Part shown: one piece after another, positions 50,435-59,198 of the stretch | Layout of the letters: every line of letters begins with the position of its first letter | Position numbering within the stretch: the first letter of the stretch is position 1 | NCBI GenBank assembly: GCA_040081715.1 | Contig: JBEBFY010000004.1 | Location: 1 to 64,000 of the forward strand | From: CANKJK01 sp040081715 | Lineage (GTDB): Bacteria > Acidobacteriota > Vicinamibacteria > Vicinamibacterales > UBA2999 | Direction: 5' to 3' | Length of the DNA stretch: 64,000 bases | Program-made: the position numbers and the translations under genes | The notes under the pieces: model-generated | What the model saw: the letters and a program-made list of their open reading frames with translations, nothing else | Told to the model about the DNA's origin: nothing | The model's database searches: none

Positions 50435-51129
50435 GATTCGGCCTCCGGGCCGGAAGTGGGGAAGAGCCACCGAGTCACGGCCGTGGCGGCAAGCGCGCCG
50501 GCAAGCTGCGCGGCCATGAAGCCCGGGACGTCCACCGGCCGGATGCCGGCGAAGGTGTCGGTGAGGCTTCTGGCCAGGGTGACGGCGGGATTGGCAAACG
50601 ATGTGGAGGCTGTGAACCAGTAGGCTCCAGCGATGTAGAGGCCGACGGCGGCGGCCACGGCACCCGGCCTTGATCGCACGCAGCCGGCAATGGTCAGCAG
50701 TAGCCCGAAGGTGGCGACGGCCTCACTGATGAGCTGCGGCAGCCCGGTCCGGACGTGGGTCGACGCTTGCAGCAGCGGGAGGTCGAACATCGCGTGCGCC
50801 AGGAGCACGCCTGCGACGGCACCTGCCGACTGGACGGCGACATAGGCCACGGCCTCCCGGACAGGCAGGGCGCCTCCGATGGCGGCCCAGAGGGTGACCG
50901 CAGGGTTGAACTGCGCTCCGGACACCGGGCCGAGGGTGAGGATGAGCGCCGCCAGGGTTGCTGCGGTGGCGACGGTGTTGGCGAGCAGCGCGACGGCGAC
51001 GTTCCCACCGGCCAGCCGCTCGGCCATGATGCCCGAGCCGACGACAGCTGCGAGGAGCAGGGTGGTGCCGATCCCATCGGCGGCCAGTCGCCGCGACAAC
51101 GCTGTCTGCATGTGCGTCGATTCTGGCAT
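50431..51129 (-). CDS. Aquaporin-like channel of the arsenic locus (AqpS-like)
   Basis: The 232-residue membrane channel has six TM helices and both NPA boxes (FNPAVT in the first half, FANPAVTLARS in the second). Beside arsC, such channels let arsenite leave the cell after arsenate reduction, in place of an ArsB pump. Start ATG at 51129, or 51111, which better fits the family; no Shine-Dalgarno sequence decides. Confidence 0.85.
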   Translation of the reverse strand: MPESTHMQTALSRRLAADGIGTTLLLAAVVGSGIMAERLAGGNVAVALLANTVATAATLAALILTLGPVSGAQFNPAVTLWAAIGGALPVREAVAYVAVQSAGAVAGVLLAHAMFDLPLLQASTHVRTGLPQLISEAVATFGLLLTIAGCVRSRPGAVAAAVGLYIAGAYWFTASTSFANPAVTLARSLTDTFAGIRPVDVPGFMAAQLAGALAATAVTRWLFPTSGPEAES

Positions 51130-51188
51130 GCCGATGTAACAGCAGCCACCCTGGCGTGCACAGATAGAATGTGACCCTGAGAGGATTC

Positions 51189-52211
51189 ATGGCGTCAGGT
51201 GTGAGGCGGGTTCGCGCGAGGTGGCAGGCGTTACGTGAGTCGTTCGATCCCCGGGTCCTGCAGCGGACCCGGCAACGCGTGGACGACCTCCGCGATTCCA
51301 CCCGGGAGCTGCGGCGGGCTCTGGACCTGATCGAGATCCGCACTGAGCAGCTGATGCAGCTGGAACGGCTCAACTGGAAGCAGCGCGGTCAGCTGGCGCG
51401 GTTGCCCGAGGTGCTCGCCGCGGAGCGCGTGGCTGCGCATGTCGTGGCGGCCGTGGAGCGAGCGCCGCTGGTACTCGATCCGTTTCCGCATTTCGTCGTC
51501 GAAGAGTGGCTGCCGCCCGATCTGTACGCCGCGGTCATCGGTGCGATCCCGCCGCCGGTGTTCTTCGCGGAGAAGCCGGCGCACAAGCAGCAACTGGCCG
51601 TGCCGCCGCCGGTGGCTCCCGAGCTGGCGCGTCAGGTCTGGGCGTTCGTGGCTGAAACCGTAGTGGCGGGCGCCCTCGGCCCTGCGGTCACGCTGAAACT
51701 GCGGGCGCAGCTGGATGCCTACGTCGCGTCATTCTGTCCTGACGGGGCCGCAGATTGGGGGCGGGAGGCGCCGATTCGTGTCTCGGACGGCCGCCTGATG
51801 CTGCGGCGCCCGGGGTATGTCCTCGAGCCCCATCGGGACCCGCGCTGGGGGTTCATCACCTGCCTGGCCTACCTGGCGCGGCCGGGAGACGTGGAAGCGT
51901 ATGGGACGCGGCTCTACCGTGTGCGGAACGATGGTCAGGCTCCCGACGAGTCAGTGCACTACCTGCAGCCGGAAGACTGTGAACTCGCGGGCACGGTGCC
52001 CTTCCGCGCCAACCAGTTGCTGGTATTTCTCAATTCGACCGGCGCCCATGCGGCGTCGATTCCCGCCGACGCGCCGCCTGGGACGGAGCGCTACATCTAC
52101 CAGTTCCGCATGGGGCCGGATGTGGCGGGTATCGGCTGGCTACTCGGCCGGATCCCGGCCGAGCAGCGCCCGCACTGGGCAGGCCTCAAGGCCGCCCGGG
52201 CGGGCTACTGA
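51189..52211 (+). CDS. 2-oxoglutarate/Fe(II) oxygenase-like protein
   Basis: The 340-residue protein has an N-terminal helical, coiled-coil-like region (about 10-80). A double-stranded beta-helix domain follows with HxD (H215, D217 in LEPHRDPRWGF), a distal H287 (STGAHAASIP) and R301 (ERYIYQF), matching 2OG-Fe(II) dioxygenases. Substrate unknown. The next gene, an FkbM methyltransferase, is two bases away and also has an N-terminal coiled coil, so the two probably act together. A TAGAAT hexamer (51165-51170) precedes the ATG. Confidence 0.75.
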   Translation: MASGVRRVRARWQALRESFDPRVLQRTRQRVDDLRDSTRELRRALDLIEIRTEQLMQLERLNWKQRGQLARLPEVLAAERVAAHVVAAVERAPLVLDPFPHFVVEEWLPPDLYAAVIGAIPPPVFFAEKPAHKQQLAVPPPVAPELARQVWAFVAETVVAGALGPAVTLKLRAQLDAYVASFCPDGAADWGREAPIRVSDGRLMLRRPGYVLEPHRDPRWGFITCLAYLARPGDVEAYGTRLYRVRNDGQAPDESVHYLQPEDCELAGTVPFRANQLLVFLNSTGAHAASIPADAPPGTERYIYQFRMGPDVAGIGWLLGRIPAEQRPHWAGLKAARAGY

Positions 52212-52213
52212 TC

Positions 52214-53260
52214 GTGCCGCTCCGTGCGCGGGTGTCGGCGGCGGTCCGCGATCTGGTGGCCCGCCTGCCTGGTGGCCGCCGGCTCAAGGCCGAGTTCGAC
52301 CAGTGCGAACGGCAGCGGGACCGGCTGCGGGACCAGGTGGAGGAGCTGCGGCTGCGTGTGCAGGCCCAGCGGCTCAGCCCCGACGTGCTGCGTCAGGTGC
52401 TGCCATTGCGCCGTGCCGCGTTCGCACGTGCCGGCGATCCGGATGCGCCGCACCGCGAGGCCGCATTCGCCGCCGGTTCGGCGAGCTACCGGGAGGCGAT
52501 CGTCGCGCCCGTGCCGGGCGGTGTGGAGACGGTCCTGGTCGATGGCCTCGCATGGCTGGTCCCGACGGGCAGTGACCCCCGCTCCCCGCTCGAAGAGATC
52601 CTGCAGGCGCGCGAGCTGGCCCTTGGCGGGACGATGCTCGACATCGGCGCCAATGTGGGCACCATGGGGATCACGCGCGTGCTGCTCGGCGACATGACGC
52701 GCGTGTTCGCGGCGGAACCCGACCCGGTCAACTATGCATGCCTCGTGCACAACGTGGCTGGCAATGTCGTTCGTGGCCGAGTGCTGCCGGACCGCGTCGC
52801 GATCTCGGACCATGACGGCACGATCACGATGCAGCGGGGCCACAGCACCACCCATCACCTTGTGGACAGGGCGCCCGCGGCCGGCCGGGAAACGGTGGAC
52901 GTGCCGTGCCTGCGGCTCGACTCCTGGGTGCGGCGGCTCGGCGTGGACCTCGACGCGCTGCACTTCATCAAGGTGGACACGCAGGGGTGGGAAGCCCGCG
53001 TGCTGACGGGAGCCCCAGAGGTGCTGGCGCGCCGGCACATCGTGTGGCAACTGGAGTTCACCCCGTCGATGTTGCGGCGAGCGGGCTCGAGCGCTCCAGA
53101 GCTGTTCGCGTTGCTCCGCGCCTCCTTCACCCACTTCATCGACATGCGCGGCACCGTGCCGCCCCGCAGCCGTACCGTGGCGGACCTGGCGGAGGCCCTC
53201 GCCTACGTCGGGCAAGGTGCGCGCAGCGACGCCAACCTCCTTCTCTACAACTCCGCGTAG
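52214..53260 (+). CDS. FkbM-family methyltransferase with N-terminal coiled coil
   Basis: The 348-residue protein has an N-terminal coiled coil (about 20-55) and a C-terminal FkbM SAM domain with MLDIGANVGTMGIT, VFAAEPDP and FIKVDTQGWEARVL. FkbM enzymes O-methylate sugars, lipids or secondary metabolites. It starts with GTG two bases after the oxygenase stop and converges with arsM. Confidence 0.85.
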   Translation: MPLRARVSAAVRDLVARLPGGRRLKAEFDQCERQRDRLRDQVEELRLRVQAQRLSPDVLRQVLPLRRAAFARAGDPDAPHREAAFAAGSASYREAIVAPVPGGVETVLVDGLAWLVPTGSDPRSPLEEILQARELALGGTMLDIGANVGTMGITRVLLGDMTRVFAAEPDPVNYACLVHNVAGNVVRGRVLPDRVAISDHDGTITMQRGHSTTHHLVDRAPAAGRETVDVPCLRLDSWVRRLGVDLDALHFIKVDTQGWEARVLTGAPEVLARRHIVWQLEFTPSMLRRAGSSAPELFALLRASFTHFIDMRGTVPPRSRTVADLAEALAYVGQGARSDANLLLYNSA

Positions 53261-53282
53261 GAACGGACGTCGGCCGGGCCGG

Positions 53283-54158
53283 TCAGACGCAGCAGGTGGG
53301 CCCGCAGCACGTCTTCGTCGCCGGTTTGGTGGCCCGGATGAACGCGCTGGCGAACTTGCCGTCGGCCTTGTCGGCGATGCTGTCCACGTCGATGCCGGCG
53401 CTTGTGAGGAACGTCCGCGCTTCCTCCACGCGGTAGACCCGCCACGGCTCGATGCCCACATCCCCGAAGCCGGCGACCGTCAGCCGGTTCGCATAGTCGG
53501 TCTCGTCCAGCGCGCCAGCCACGCAGCCGACCCACAGCTCGATGTTGCGCCGGATGGCATCGTCCACCTCGCCGCGGACAACCACGTCAGACACCGCCAG
53601 CCGCCCACCCGGTTTCAGCACGCGGAATGCTTCGCGGAACACCGCGTCTTTGTCGACGGAGAGGTTGATGACGCAGTTGGAGATGATGACGTCCACCGAG
53701 TTGTCCGGCAGCGGAATGGACTCGATCGTCCCCTTCAGGAACTCCACGTTGGTGACGCCGGCGCGCGCCTGGTTCTCGCGGGCGAGGGCCAGCATCTCGT
53801 CGGTCATGTCCAGGCCATACACCCTTCCGGTGGGGCCGACCCGCTTCGCAGAGAGCAGCACATCGATGCCGCCGCCGGAGCCGAGGTCGAGCACGGTCTG
53901 GCCGGGTTCCAGCGACGCCAGCGCCGTCGGGTTACCGCACCCGAGCGAGACGGCCACGGCCTGCTCAGGCAGGCCGCCGGTTTCATCGGGCGAGTACAGG
54001 CCGGTGGTGATCGGATCGCAGCACGACGCGGTGGCGCCGCCCGGCGTGCAGCACGAGGTGCTGCCGGCTGTGGCGATGGCGCCGTAGTGGTCACGGATGG
54101 CGTCGCGGGTGGCTGAGGGCTGGTTTGGAGTGCTGGTGGCGGTTGTCATCTTAGTCAT
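53283..54158 (-). CDS. arsM: Arsenite S-adenosylmethionine methyltransferase ArsM
   Basis: The 291-residue enzyme methylates As(III) to methyl- and dimethylarsenicals. SAM loop DLGSGGGID (91-99). The arsenite-binding cysteines are present: C74 in SLGCGNP, C162 in NCVINL and C212 in GCVAGAL. N- and C-terminal cysteine pairs (SCCTPGG, SCCDP, CCGPTCC) suggest extra metal binding. Start ATG at 54158 (54149 possible), divergent from arsR. Confidence 0.93.
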   Translation of the reverse strand: MTKMTTATSTPNQPSATRDAIRDHYGAIATAGSTSCCTPGGATASCCDPITTGLYSPDETGGLPEQAVAVSLGCGNPTALASLEPGQTVLDLGSGGGIDVLLSAKRVGPTGRVYGLDMTDEMLALARENQARAGVTNVEFLKGTIESIPLPDNSVDVIISNCVINLSVDKDAVFREAFRVLKPGGRLAVSDVVVRGEVDDAIRRNIELWVGCVAGALDETDYANRLTVAGFGDVGIEPWRVYRVEEARTFLTSAGIDVDSIADKADGKFASAFIRATKPATKTCCGPTCCV

Positions 54159-54219
54159 CGTCCTTCTCGAGTGCCCGTCGGGTAGCGCATGCCCTGGGGG
54201 CGTGCGCCTGTATGCGTCT

Positions 54220-54271
54220 ACGCGAATATTGAAACGATATGGGCCCATGCTATATTTGTCAACGCGAATAT
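54220..54271. promoter_or_regulatory. ars operator/promoter with two 10-bp repeats 42 bp apart and a central palindrome
   Basis: ACGCGAATAT occurs at 54220-54229 and 54262-54271, exactly 42 bases (four turns) apart. Midway lies the perfect palindrome ATGGGCCCAT (54239-54248) inside A/T-rich sequence. It lies upstream of both arsM and arsR, so an ArsR dimer could shut both promoters. Confidence 0.55.
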
Positions 54272-54679
54272 ATGAAGCAGGATGTGGCGGCCGTGGAACT
54301 GGTGCTCAAGGCGCTGGCGGATGCGACCCGGCTCCGCCTGCTGGGGCTGCTGATCGCGGGTGAGGTCTGCGTGTGCGACCTGCATGACAGCCTCCGGTTG
54401 CCGCAGTCCAAGGTGTCCCGCCACCTGGCGTACCTGCGGAAGGCGGGGCTCGTGGACACGCGCCGCAAGGGCCTCTGGGTGTATTACCGGCTGGCTGACG
54501 CGCCCGACCCTATCGTGCAGACCATCCGCGACGCCGTCACGCACACCCTCGGGCATCTGGAGGCGCCGAAGAAGGACCGGAAGCGCCTCGAGAAGCGGAC
54601 CGGATGCTGCGCGGCGGAGGCCTGCGGACCAGGAGCGTTCGCCTGCTGCGTGCCGGACGCACCCGGGCGCCCGGTATGA
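54272..54679 (+). CDS. arsR: ArsR-family arsenic-responsive repressor
   Basis: The 135-residue repressor has a winged helix (about 8-85) and the arsenite-binding helix motif with C33 and C35 in EVCVCDL. A cysteine-rich tail follows (CCAAEACG and ACC). It should release the divergent arsM-arsR promoters when arsenite binds. The ATG at 54272 was chosen over 54239, which would begin inside the operator palindrome. Confidence 0.92.
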   Translation: MKQDVAAVELVLKALADATRLRLLGLLIAGEVCVCDLHDSLRLPQSKVSRHLAYLRKAGLVDTRRKGLWVYYRLADAPDPIVQTIRDAVTHTLGHLEAPKKDRKRLEKRTGCCAAEACGPGAFACCVPDAPGRPV

Positions 54680-54694
54680 TGGTGGGCCGACCCG

Positions 54695-55663
54695 ATGCCT
54701 CCACGCTTGCGCCTGGCCTGTCTGGGCTGTGGCTTCATCACGCGCATCCACAGCCGGACGCTCTCCAGGCGCGGCGACGTGTCTCTGTCCTTTGCCAGCC
54801 GCGACCGCGGCAAGGCTGAGGCCCTTCGACGTCAGTACGGCGGCGTGACCGCCTACGGCGACTACGCCGAGGCCATCGCCGATCCCCGGATTGACGCGGT
54901 CCTGATCGCCGTGCCCACCGCCTTTCACCTGGAACTGGCGCTCGCGGCGCTCGCGGCCGGCAAGCACGTGATCGTCGAGAAGCCGGCCTTCCCCGCGACT
55001 GCCGACTTCCTGCGCGTGATCGAGGCGCGCGACCGCACGGGCCTTGTGGTGCTGGCGGGGGAGAATGACCACTACAAGCCGCAGGCCGTCACGCTCCGGC
55101 GCCTGCTTGCCGACGACGCGATTGGTCCGATGGTGTTCGCGCACTTCACGACGATCGCCCGGCGCCTCAAGCGAGCGGACGACTGGCGCAACGACGAGGC
55201 CATGGCGGGCGGCGATGCGTTCTTCGAGGAGGGCATCCACTGGCTGCACCTGGCCGGCAGCCTTGGCCCCCGGATCGTGTCGGCGCAGGGGTTTCAGCCC
55301 GAGCCGTCGCGTGAGGGCCCGGACCGTCGCGCCAAGAGCATGCTGGCGGCCTTCCGCTACGACAACGGTGCGGCCGGCGCCCTCTACTACTCACGGGAAG
55401 TGCCGTCAGCCCTGAAGGGCCTGCGGCTGTCCTCGATCTTCGGCCGCGACGGTGTGATCACCTTCGAGTCGAACGGGGCGTTCGTCCTGGCCCGCGGCAA
55501 GGGGATGCCGAAGCTGCTCATGCCAGGCTTCCGCGACATCCGCGGGTACGCCGCAATGCATCAGGACTTCCTCGATGCCGTTGGGCAGGGACGCCAGCCG
55601 GAGATGAGTCTCGAGCGCGCGCTCGACGATCAGCGCCTCATGGATCAGATTTACGGACGATAG
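54695..55663 (+). CDS. Gfo/Idh/MocA-family NAD(P)-dependent oxidoreductase
   Basis: The 322-residue Rossmann protein has the nucleotide loop CLGCGFITRIHSR near the N-terminus and the EKP signature (VIVEKPAF) that supplies the catalytic lysine. It acts on a sugar or inositol-like polyol; the exact one is unknown. A TATGAT hexamer at the end of arsR precedes the ATG by 14 bases. It likely forms an operon with the GMC oxidoreductase. Confidence 0.87.
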   Translation: MPPRLRLACLGCGFITRIHSRTLSRRGDVSLSFASRDRGKAEALRRQYGGVTAYGDYAEAIADPRIDAVLIAVPTAFHLELALAALAAGKHVIVEKPAFPATADFLRVIEARDRTGLVVLAGENDHYKPQAVTLRRLLADDAIGPMVFAHFTTIARRLKRADDWRNDEAMAGGDAFFEEGIHWLHLAGSLGPRIVSAQGFQPEPSREGPDRRAKSMLAAFRYDNGAAGALYYSREVPSALKGLRLSSIFGRDGVITFESNGAFVLARGKGMPKLLMPGFRDIRGYAAMHQDFLDAVGQGRQPEMSLERALDDQRLMDQIYGR

Positions 55664-55674
55664 CCCAGGGCCGG

Positions 55675-57219
55675 ATGCAGACGGATTCCTACGACATCAT
55701 CATCATCGGCAGCGGCGCCGGCGGCGGCACGCTGGCGCACGCCCTGCGCGGGTCATCCGCGCGCGTGCTCGTACTCGAGCGGGGCGGCTTCGTGCCGCAG
55801 GAACCTGAGAACTGGGATCCGGAGGCCGTGTGGCGCGACCTGCGCTACCGGGCCGACGAACGCTGGCTCGACGGCCACGACAAGGTATTCCGGCCCTACA
55901 CCCACTACTGCGTGGGTGGCAACACGAAATTCTGGGGCGCCGTGCTCTACCGCTTCCGCGAAGAGGACTTCGGGTTAATCACGCACGTGGACGGCGTGTC
56001 GCCGGCCTGGCCCATCGACTACGCGACGCTGGCGCCGTACTACGAGCGGGCCGAGCAGATCTATCAGGTGCGTGGGGCGTCCGAGGACGATCCGACCGAG
56101 CCGCCGCGCGGGCCGTTTCCGCATCCACCCGTGCCGCACGAAGGGAAGACGGCTGCGCTGGTGGACGGTCTACGGAAGCAGGGACTCCACCCATCCCCGC
56201 TGCCGCTTGGCGTGCTGCGGCCGGGGGAGCCGGGCGGGTGTCAGCTATGTCCCACGTGCAATTCGTTTCCCTGTCGTGTGCTCGCCAAGAGCGACGCGGA
56301 CGTGTGCTGCGTGCGCCCGGCCACGGAGGGGGCTTCCAACGTGGACCTGTGGACGGGGGCCTATGTCCGCCGCCTGGAGACCGACAGCAGCGGCCGGACG
56401 GTTGTGGCCGCCGTGGTGGAGAAGGATGGGCAGGAGATCCGTCTGACCGCTTCCACGTTTGTGGTCTCCTGCGGTGCGGTGAACTCGGCCGCGCTGCTCC
56501 TCGGTTCCGGCAGCGCCGCGCACCCGCGGGGGTTGGGAAACTCGTCGGGCCTGGTGGGCCGCCGCTACATGGCGCACATCGCCACGATGATCAGCGCCGT
56601 GCAACTGGGCCAGTACAACGACGTGTCGTTTCAGAAGACCGTTGCCATCAACGACTTCTACCTGAAGGGGCGGGACGTTGCCTACCCGCTGGGGCAGATC
56701 CAGTCGCAGGGGCACATCCACCCGATCATGATCCAGATGGCCGCGCCGGATGGCTATCAACCGCTCGCTGTCAGCATCCCGCAGTGGTTCTACCGCCTTG
56801 CCTGGACGTCGTGGAGCACGGAGTGGCTGGCGATGACCGAGGACCTGCCGCATGAAGAGAACTGCGTGACGCTCGGTCCGAAGGGGCACATCCGTCTCAC
56901 CTACCACCAGAGCAACCAGGTCGCGCACCAGAAGTTGCTGGACGAAGTGGACCGCATGCTCAAGGGGCTCGGCTTCCACTTCATCAAGCCGGTCTCGCTC
57001 GGTGTCGGCAACACCACGCACCAGTGCGGCACGCTCGTCTTCGGAGAGAACCCGCAGGAGTCCGTACTTGATCCGTTCTGCAAGAGCCACGATGTGGACA
57101 ATCTCTATGTGGTGGACGCGTCGTTCTTTCCTTCGTCGGCGGCCGTCAATCCCGGCCTGACAATTGCGGCGCAGGCCCTTCGGGTGGCGGACCATCTGCG
57201 AAGCCGCTATCACGTCTGA
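55675..57219 (+). CDS. GMC-family flavoprotein oxidoreductase
   Basis: The 514-residue FAD enzyme has the dinucleotide loop IIIGSGAGGGTLAHAL (9-24), the GMC segments GGNTKFWGAVLYR and VNPGLTIAAQALRVADHL, and an internal cysteine cluster CQLCPTCNSFPC that is not typical of all members. GMC enzymes oxidise alcohols or sugars. The cysteine cluster could bind a metal or Fe-S centre, an inference. It starts 11 bases after the Gfo/Idh gene. Confidence 0.87.
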   Translation: MQTDSYDIIIIGSGAGGGTLAHALRGSSARVLVLERGGFVPQEPENWDPEAVWRDLRYRADERWLDGHDKVFRPYTHYCVGGNTKFWGAVLYRFREEDFGLITHVDGVSPAWPIDYATLAPYYERAEQIYQVRGASEDDPTEPPRGPFPHPPVPHEGKTAALVDGLRKQGLHPSPLPLGVLRPGEPGGCQLCPTCNSFPCRVLAKSDADVCCVRPATEGASNVDLWTGAYVRRLETDSSGRTVVAAVVEKDGQEIRLTASTFVVSCGAVNSAALLLGSGSAAHPRGLGNSSGLVGRRYMAHIATMISAVQLGQYNDVSFQKTVAINDFYLKGRDVAYPLGQIQSQGHIHPIMIQMAAPDGYQPLAVSIPQWFYRLAWTSWSTEWLAMTEDLPHEENCVTLGPKGHIRLTYHQSNQVAHQKLLDEVDRMLKGLGFHFIKPVSLGVGNTTHQCGTLVFGENPQESVLDPFCKSHDVDNLYVVDASFFPSSAAVNPGLTIAAQALRVADHLRSRYHV

Positions 57220-57252
57220 ACTCTCACCTCTCATTCGCCAAGGAGCGATGCC

Positions 57253-57765
57253 GTGCGCGCCAGATCCTTCAGCCACGTCGGCCTGACCGTCAGGGACTTC
57301 AACACAACCGTGAAGTTCTACTGGGAGGTGTTCGGCTGCCCGCTCGTGGGTGTGTCGGAGACGCCGCCCGACCGCATCAAGAGCTTCTTCGGCGTGAATG
57401 CCCCGGCGCCCACGCTCAAGATCGGCTGGATTCGCGTGCCTGGCGGGGGTGTGCTGGAGATCTTCGAGTTTCAGCCGCAGGTGCCGGCCGAGGCCGTGCC
57501 CTGGAACCGGGTGGGCCTGACGCACTTCTCGCTCGACGTGCGGAACCTGCAGAAGTGGTACGACCACCTCGTGGAGAAGGGCGTGGAGGTGGTGACGAAG
57601 CCTGAACGCTCACCCCGCGGCCACAGTTTCTTCTTCGCGAAGGACTGCGACGGCAATCTCATCGAGCTGATGGACCTCGGCTACATGTACTACGTGCTCG
57701 GCTGGCTGGGGCCGCTGGGCGGCTGGATCTTCCGGCGCGGGATGTACAAGCAGTACTACCGCTGA
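57253..57765 (+). CDS. VOC (glyoxalase-like) family protein
   Basis: The 170-residue single VOC domain has metal-ligand segments HVGLTVRDF, LTHFSLDVRN and DGNLIELMDLG, plus a C-terminal hydrophobic extension. Activity is unknown; VOC proteins include glyoxalases and isomerases. Start GTG at 57253, decided by AAGGAG seven bases upstream (57240-57245). The stop codon lies in a hairpin. Confidence 0.8.
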   Translation: MRARSFSHVGLTVRDFNTTVKFYWEVFGCPLVGVSETPPDRIKSFFGVNAPAPTLKIGWIRVPGGGVLEIFEFQPQVPAEAVPWNRVGLTHFSLDVRNLQKWYDHLVEKGVEVVTKPERSPRGHSFFFAKDCDGNLIELMDLGYMYYVLGWLGPLGGWIFRRGMYKQYYR

Positions 57766-57783
57766 GGCGTCGGCCTCTGCGGT
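57758..57783. terminator. Bidirectional terminator-like hairpin between converging genes
   Basis: ACCGC-T-GAGGC pairs with GCCTC-T-GCGGT around a GTCG loop, with one T-T mismatch. It spans the VOC stop and ends three bases before the minus-strand small gene's stop. Confidence 0.55.
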
Positions 57784-57785
57784 AG

Positions 57786-57962
57786 TCAGCGATGAGTCTT
57801 GGTGCTCGGCTTGGGGGTTGGTGCGTGGGTGGGCTTGGGCCCACCTGGAATCGCGAACGAGAAGCTGTCGCCGTCTCGAATGATCCTTGGCGCAGACACC
57901 TTGTCGAGGTCCCTGAGGACCAAGGTGGCTTCACGGATGGCTTGCTGGACGCGTGTCGTCAT
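57786..57962 (-). CDS. Small hypothetical protein at the end of the hsd locus
   Basis: The 58-residue protein (MTTRVQQAIREATLVLRDLD at the start) has an amphipathic helix then a basic Pro/Thr-rich tail. It matches no family I know. A GTG at 57977 is an alternative start. It follows the GAF-like membrane protein by 33 bases on the same strand, so it may belong to that operon. Confidence 0.45.
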   Translation of the reverse strand: MTTRVQQAIREATLVLRDLDKVSAPRIIRDGDSFSFAIPGGPKPTHAPTPKPSTKTHR

Positions 57963-57995
57963 TGGCCTGACTCTCACCCAAGATTATCGCTGGCC

Positions 57996-59129
57996 TCATT
58001 TGGACGCAAGGCCTGACTGCTCCGGACCCCGCGCCTCGATCTGGACCAGCAGTTCGGCGGTGGACTGCAGGTCGAGATACAGGGGTGTCAGCATGGCGAA
58101 GAAGTCGTCGAGCCGCTCGTCTTCTTCTCCCAGGATGTGCGTCTGGTTTGAGTGGAGGTTCAGGACGCCGAACGCCGTGCCATCGAGATTGAAGAGAGGG
58201 CGGCTGACAAAGCTCCTGATCTGGCTGCCATCACCGTCCGAGAAGTACTCGCGGAGCTGGGAGACCGTCGATGGCAGAAAGTTGCCACTCTTCTCGCACC
58301 AGTCTCCAAGACTGTGGGCGTCCTTGTAGCCGTCGAACTGCTCCGTGAGAAAGGCTCGAGGGGCTCCTGGAAGCGCGTTCCAGCGCCCGTCTGACTTGGC
58401 CTCCACTGGAACGGGAAGCGCGAAGGAGGACACGCCCGGATCTGGTGCCGGTTCGTCAGCCACATCTGACGTCGTGGATAGGTCTGGCCTGAGCAGCAGC
58501 ACGCCCCGCAGTCTGGAGTAATCGAAGTCACTCGGATGGAAGCGCAGGAGTGGCTCAATACTGGCGGGCGGCTCGCCGCGAGGCCCGCTTGGCACAAACA
58601 ACATGATGTTTCCCGCGTACTGCGCTGAGCCCCCAGCCGCGAGGGGCTGATCGTCAAAGATCAGTGCCAGGCGCGCCATCGCGTTCAGCAGGAAGCGGAC
58701 CAGCGCGCTGAGATCGTCCTTTGTCAGGTCGGACCGGCCGTTCCGAGGAACCAGCTTGCCGAGCATGTCGTGTGACGCAATGACCATTTGAGCCAACTGA
58801 GCTCGGAATGCCCGCGGCGGCATGGTTCGCACGAGGACCTCAATCCGGCTGGTGTTGTCCTTCGCGATCTGGACCGTATCGGCGAGTGCGCTGCGCTGTG
58901 CGTCGTCCGACCGCTGGCGGGCAAAGAACATCCGTCCAAAGAGGATGAGGCTGCTCCAGAACCCAACGGCAGGCCAGGAAATGGCGCCCCACGGACCACG
59001 CCATCGGAGTGGGAATGCCGACACGATCTCGTCCTGATAGACAGAGCCGAGAAAGCCCGAGAACACCGCCACGACGGTGGTGATGGTGGCGTAGGCCGCC
59101 GAGGACACCCAGCGTTTCCAATCGAGCAC
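57996..59129 (-). CDS. Two-TM membrane protein with C-terminal GAF-like domain
   Basis: The 377-residue protein has two N-terminal TM segments (about 10-29 and 48-68), a helical linker, and a C-terminal GAF-like region (RSFVSRPLFNLDGTAFGVLN to DDFFAMLTPLYLDLQ) that may bind a nucleotide or other small ligand. No output domain is seen. It lies 69 bases downstream of hsdM on the same strand. A sensor tied to restriction is possible; a separate membrane receptor is the alternative. Confidence 0.6.
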   Translation of the reverse strand: MLDWKRWVSSAAYATITTVVAVFSGFLGSVYQDEIVSAFPLRWRGPWGAISWPAVGFWSSLILFGRMFFARQRSDDAQRSALADTVQIAKDNTSRIEVLVRTMPPRAFRAQLAQMVIASHDMLGKLVPRNGRSDLTKDDLSALVRFLLNAMARLALIFDDQPLAAGGSAQYAGNIMLFVPSGPRGEPPASIEPLLRFHPSDFDYSRLRGVLLLRPDLSTTSDVADEPAPDPGVSSFALPVPVEAKSDGRWNALPGAPRAFLTEQFDGYKDAHSLGDWCEKSGNFLPSTVSQLREYFSDGDGSQIRSFVSRPLFNLDGTAFGVLNLHSNQTHILGEEDERLDDFFAMLTPLYLDLQSTAELLVQIEARGPEQSGLASK

Positions 59130-59198
59130 GTGAAGGAGTCTACGCGCATCCGATACGCCGGAATAGTCGTGGCAATAACTGCGTACTGCGACGGTGGC

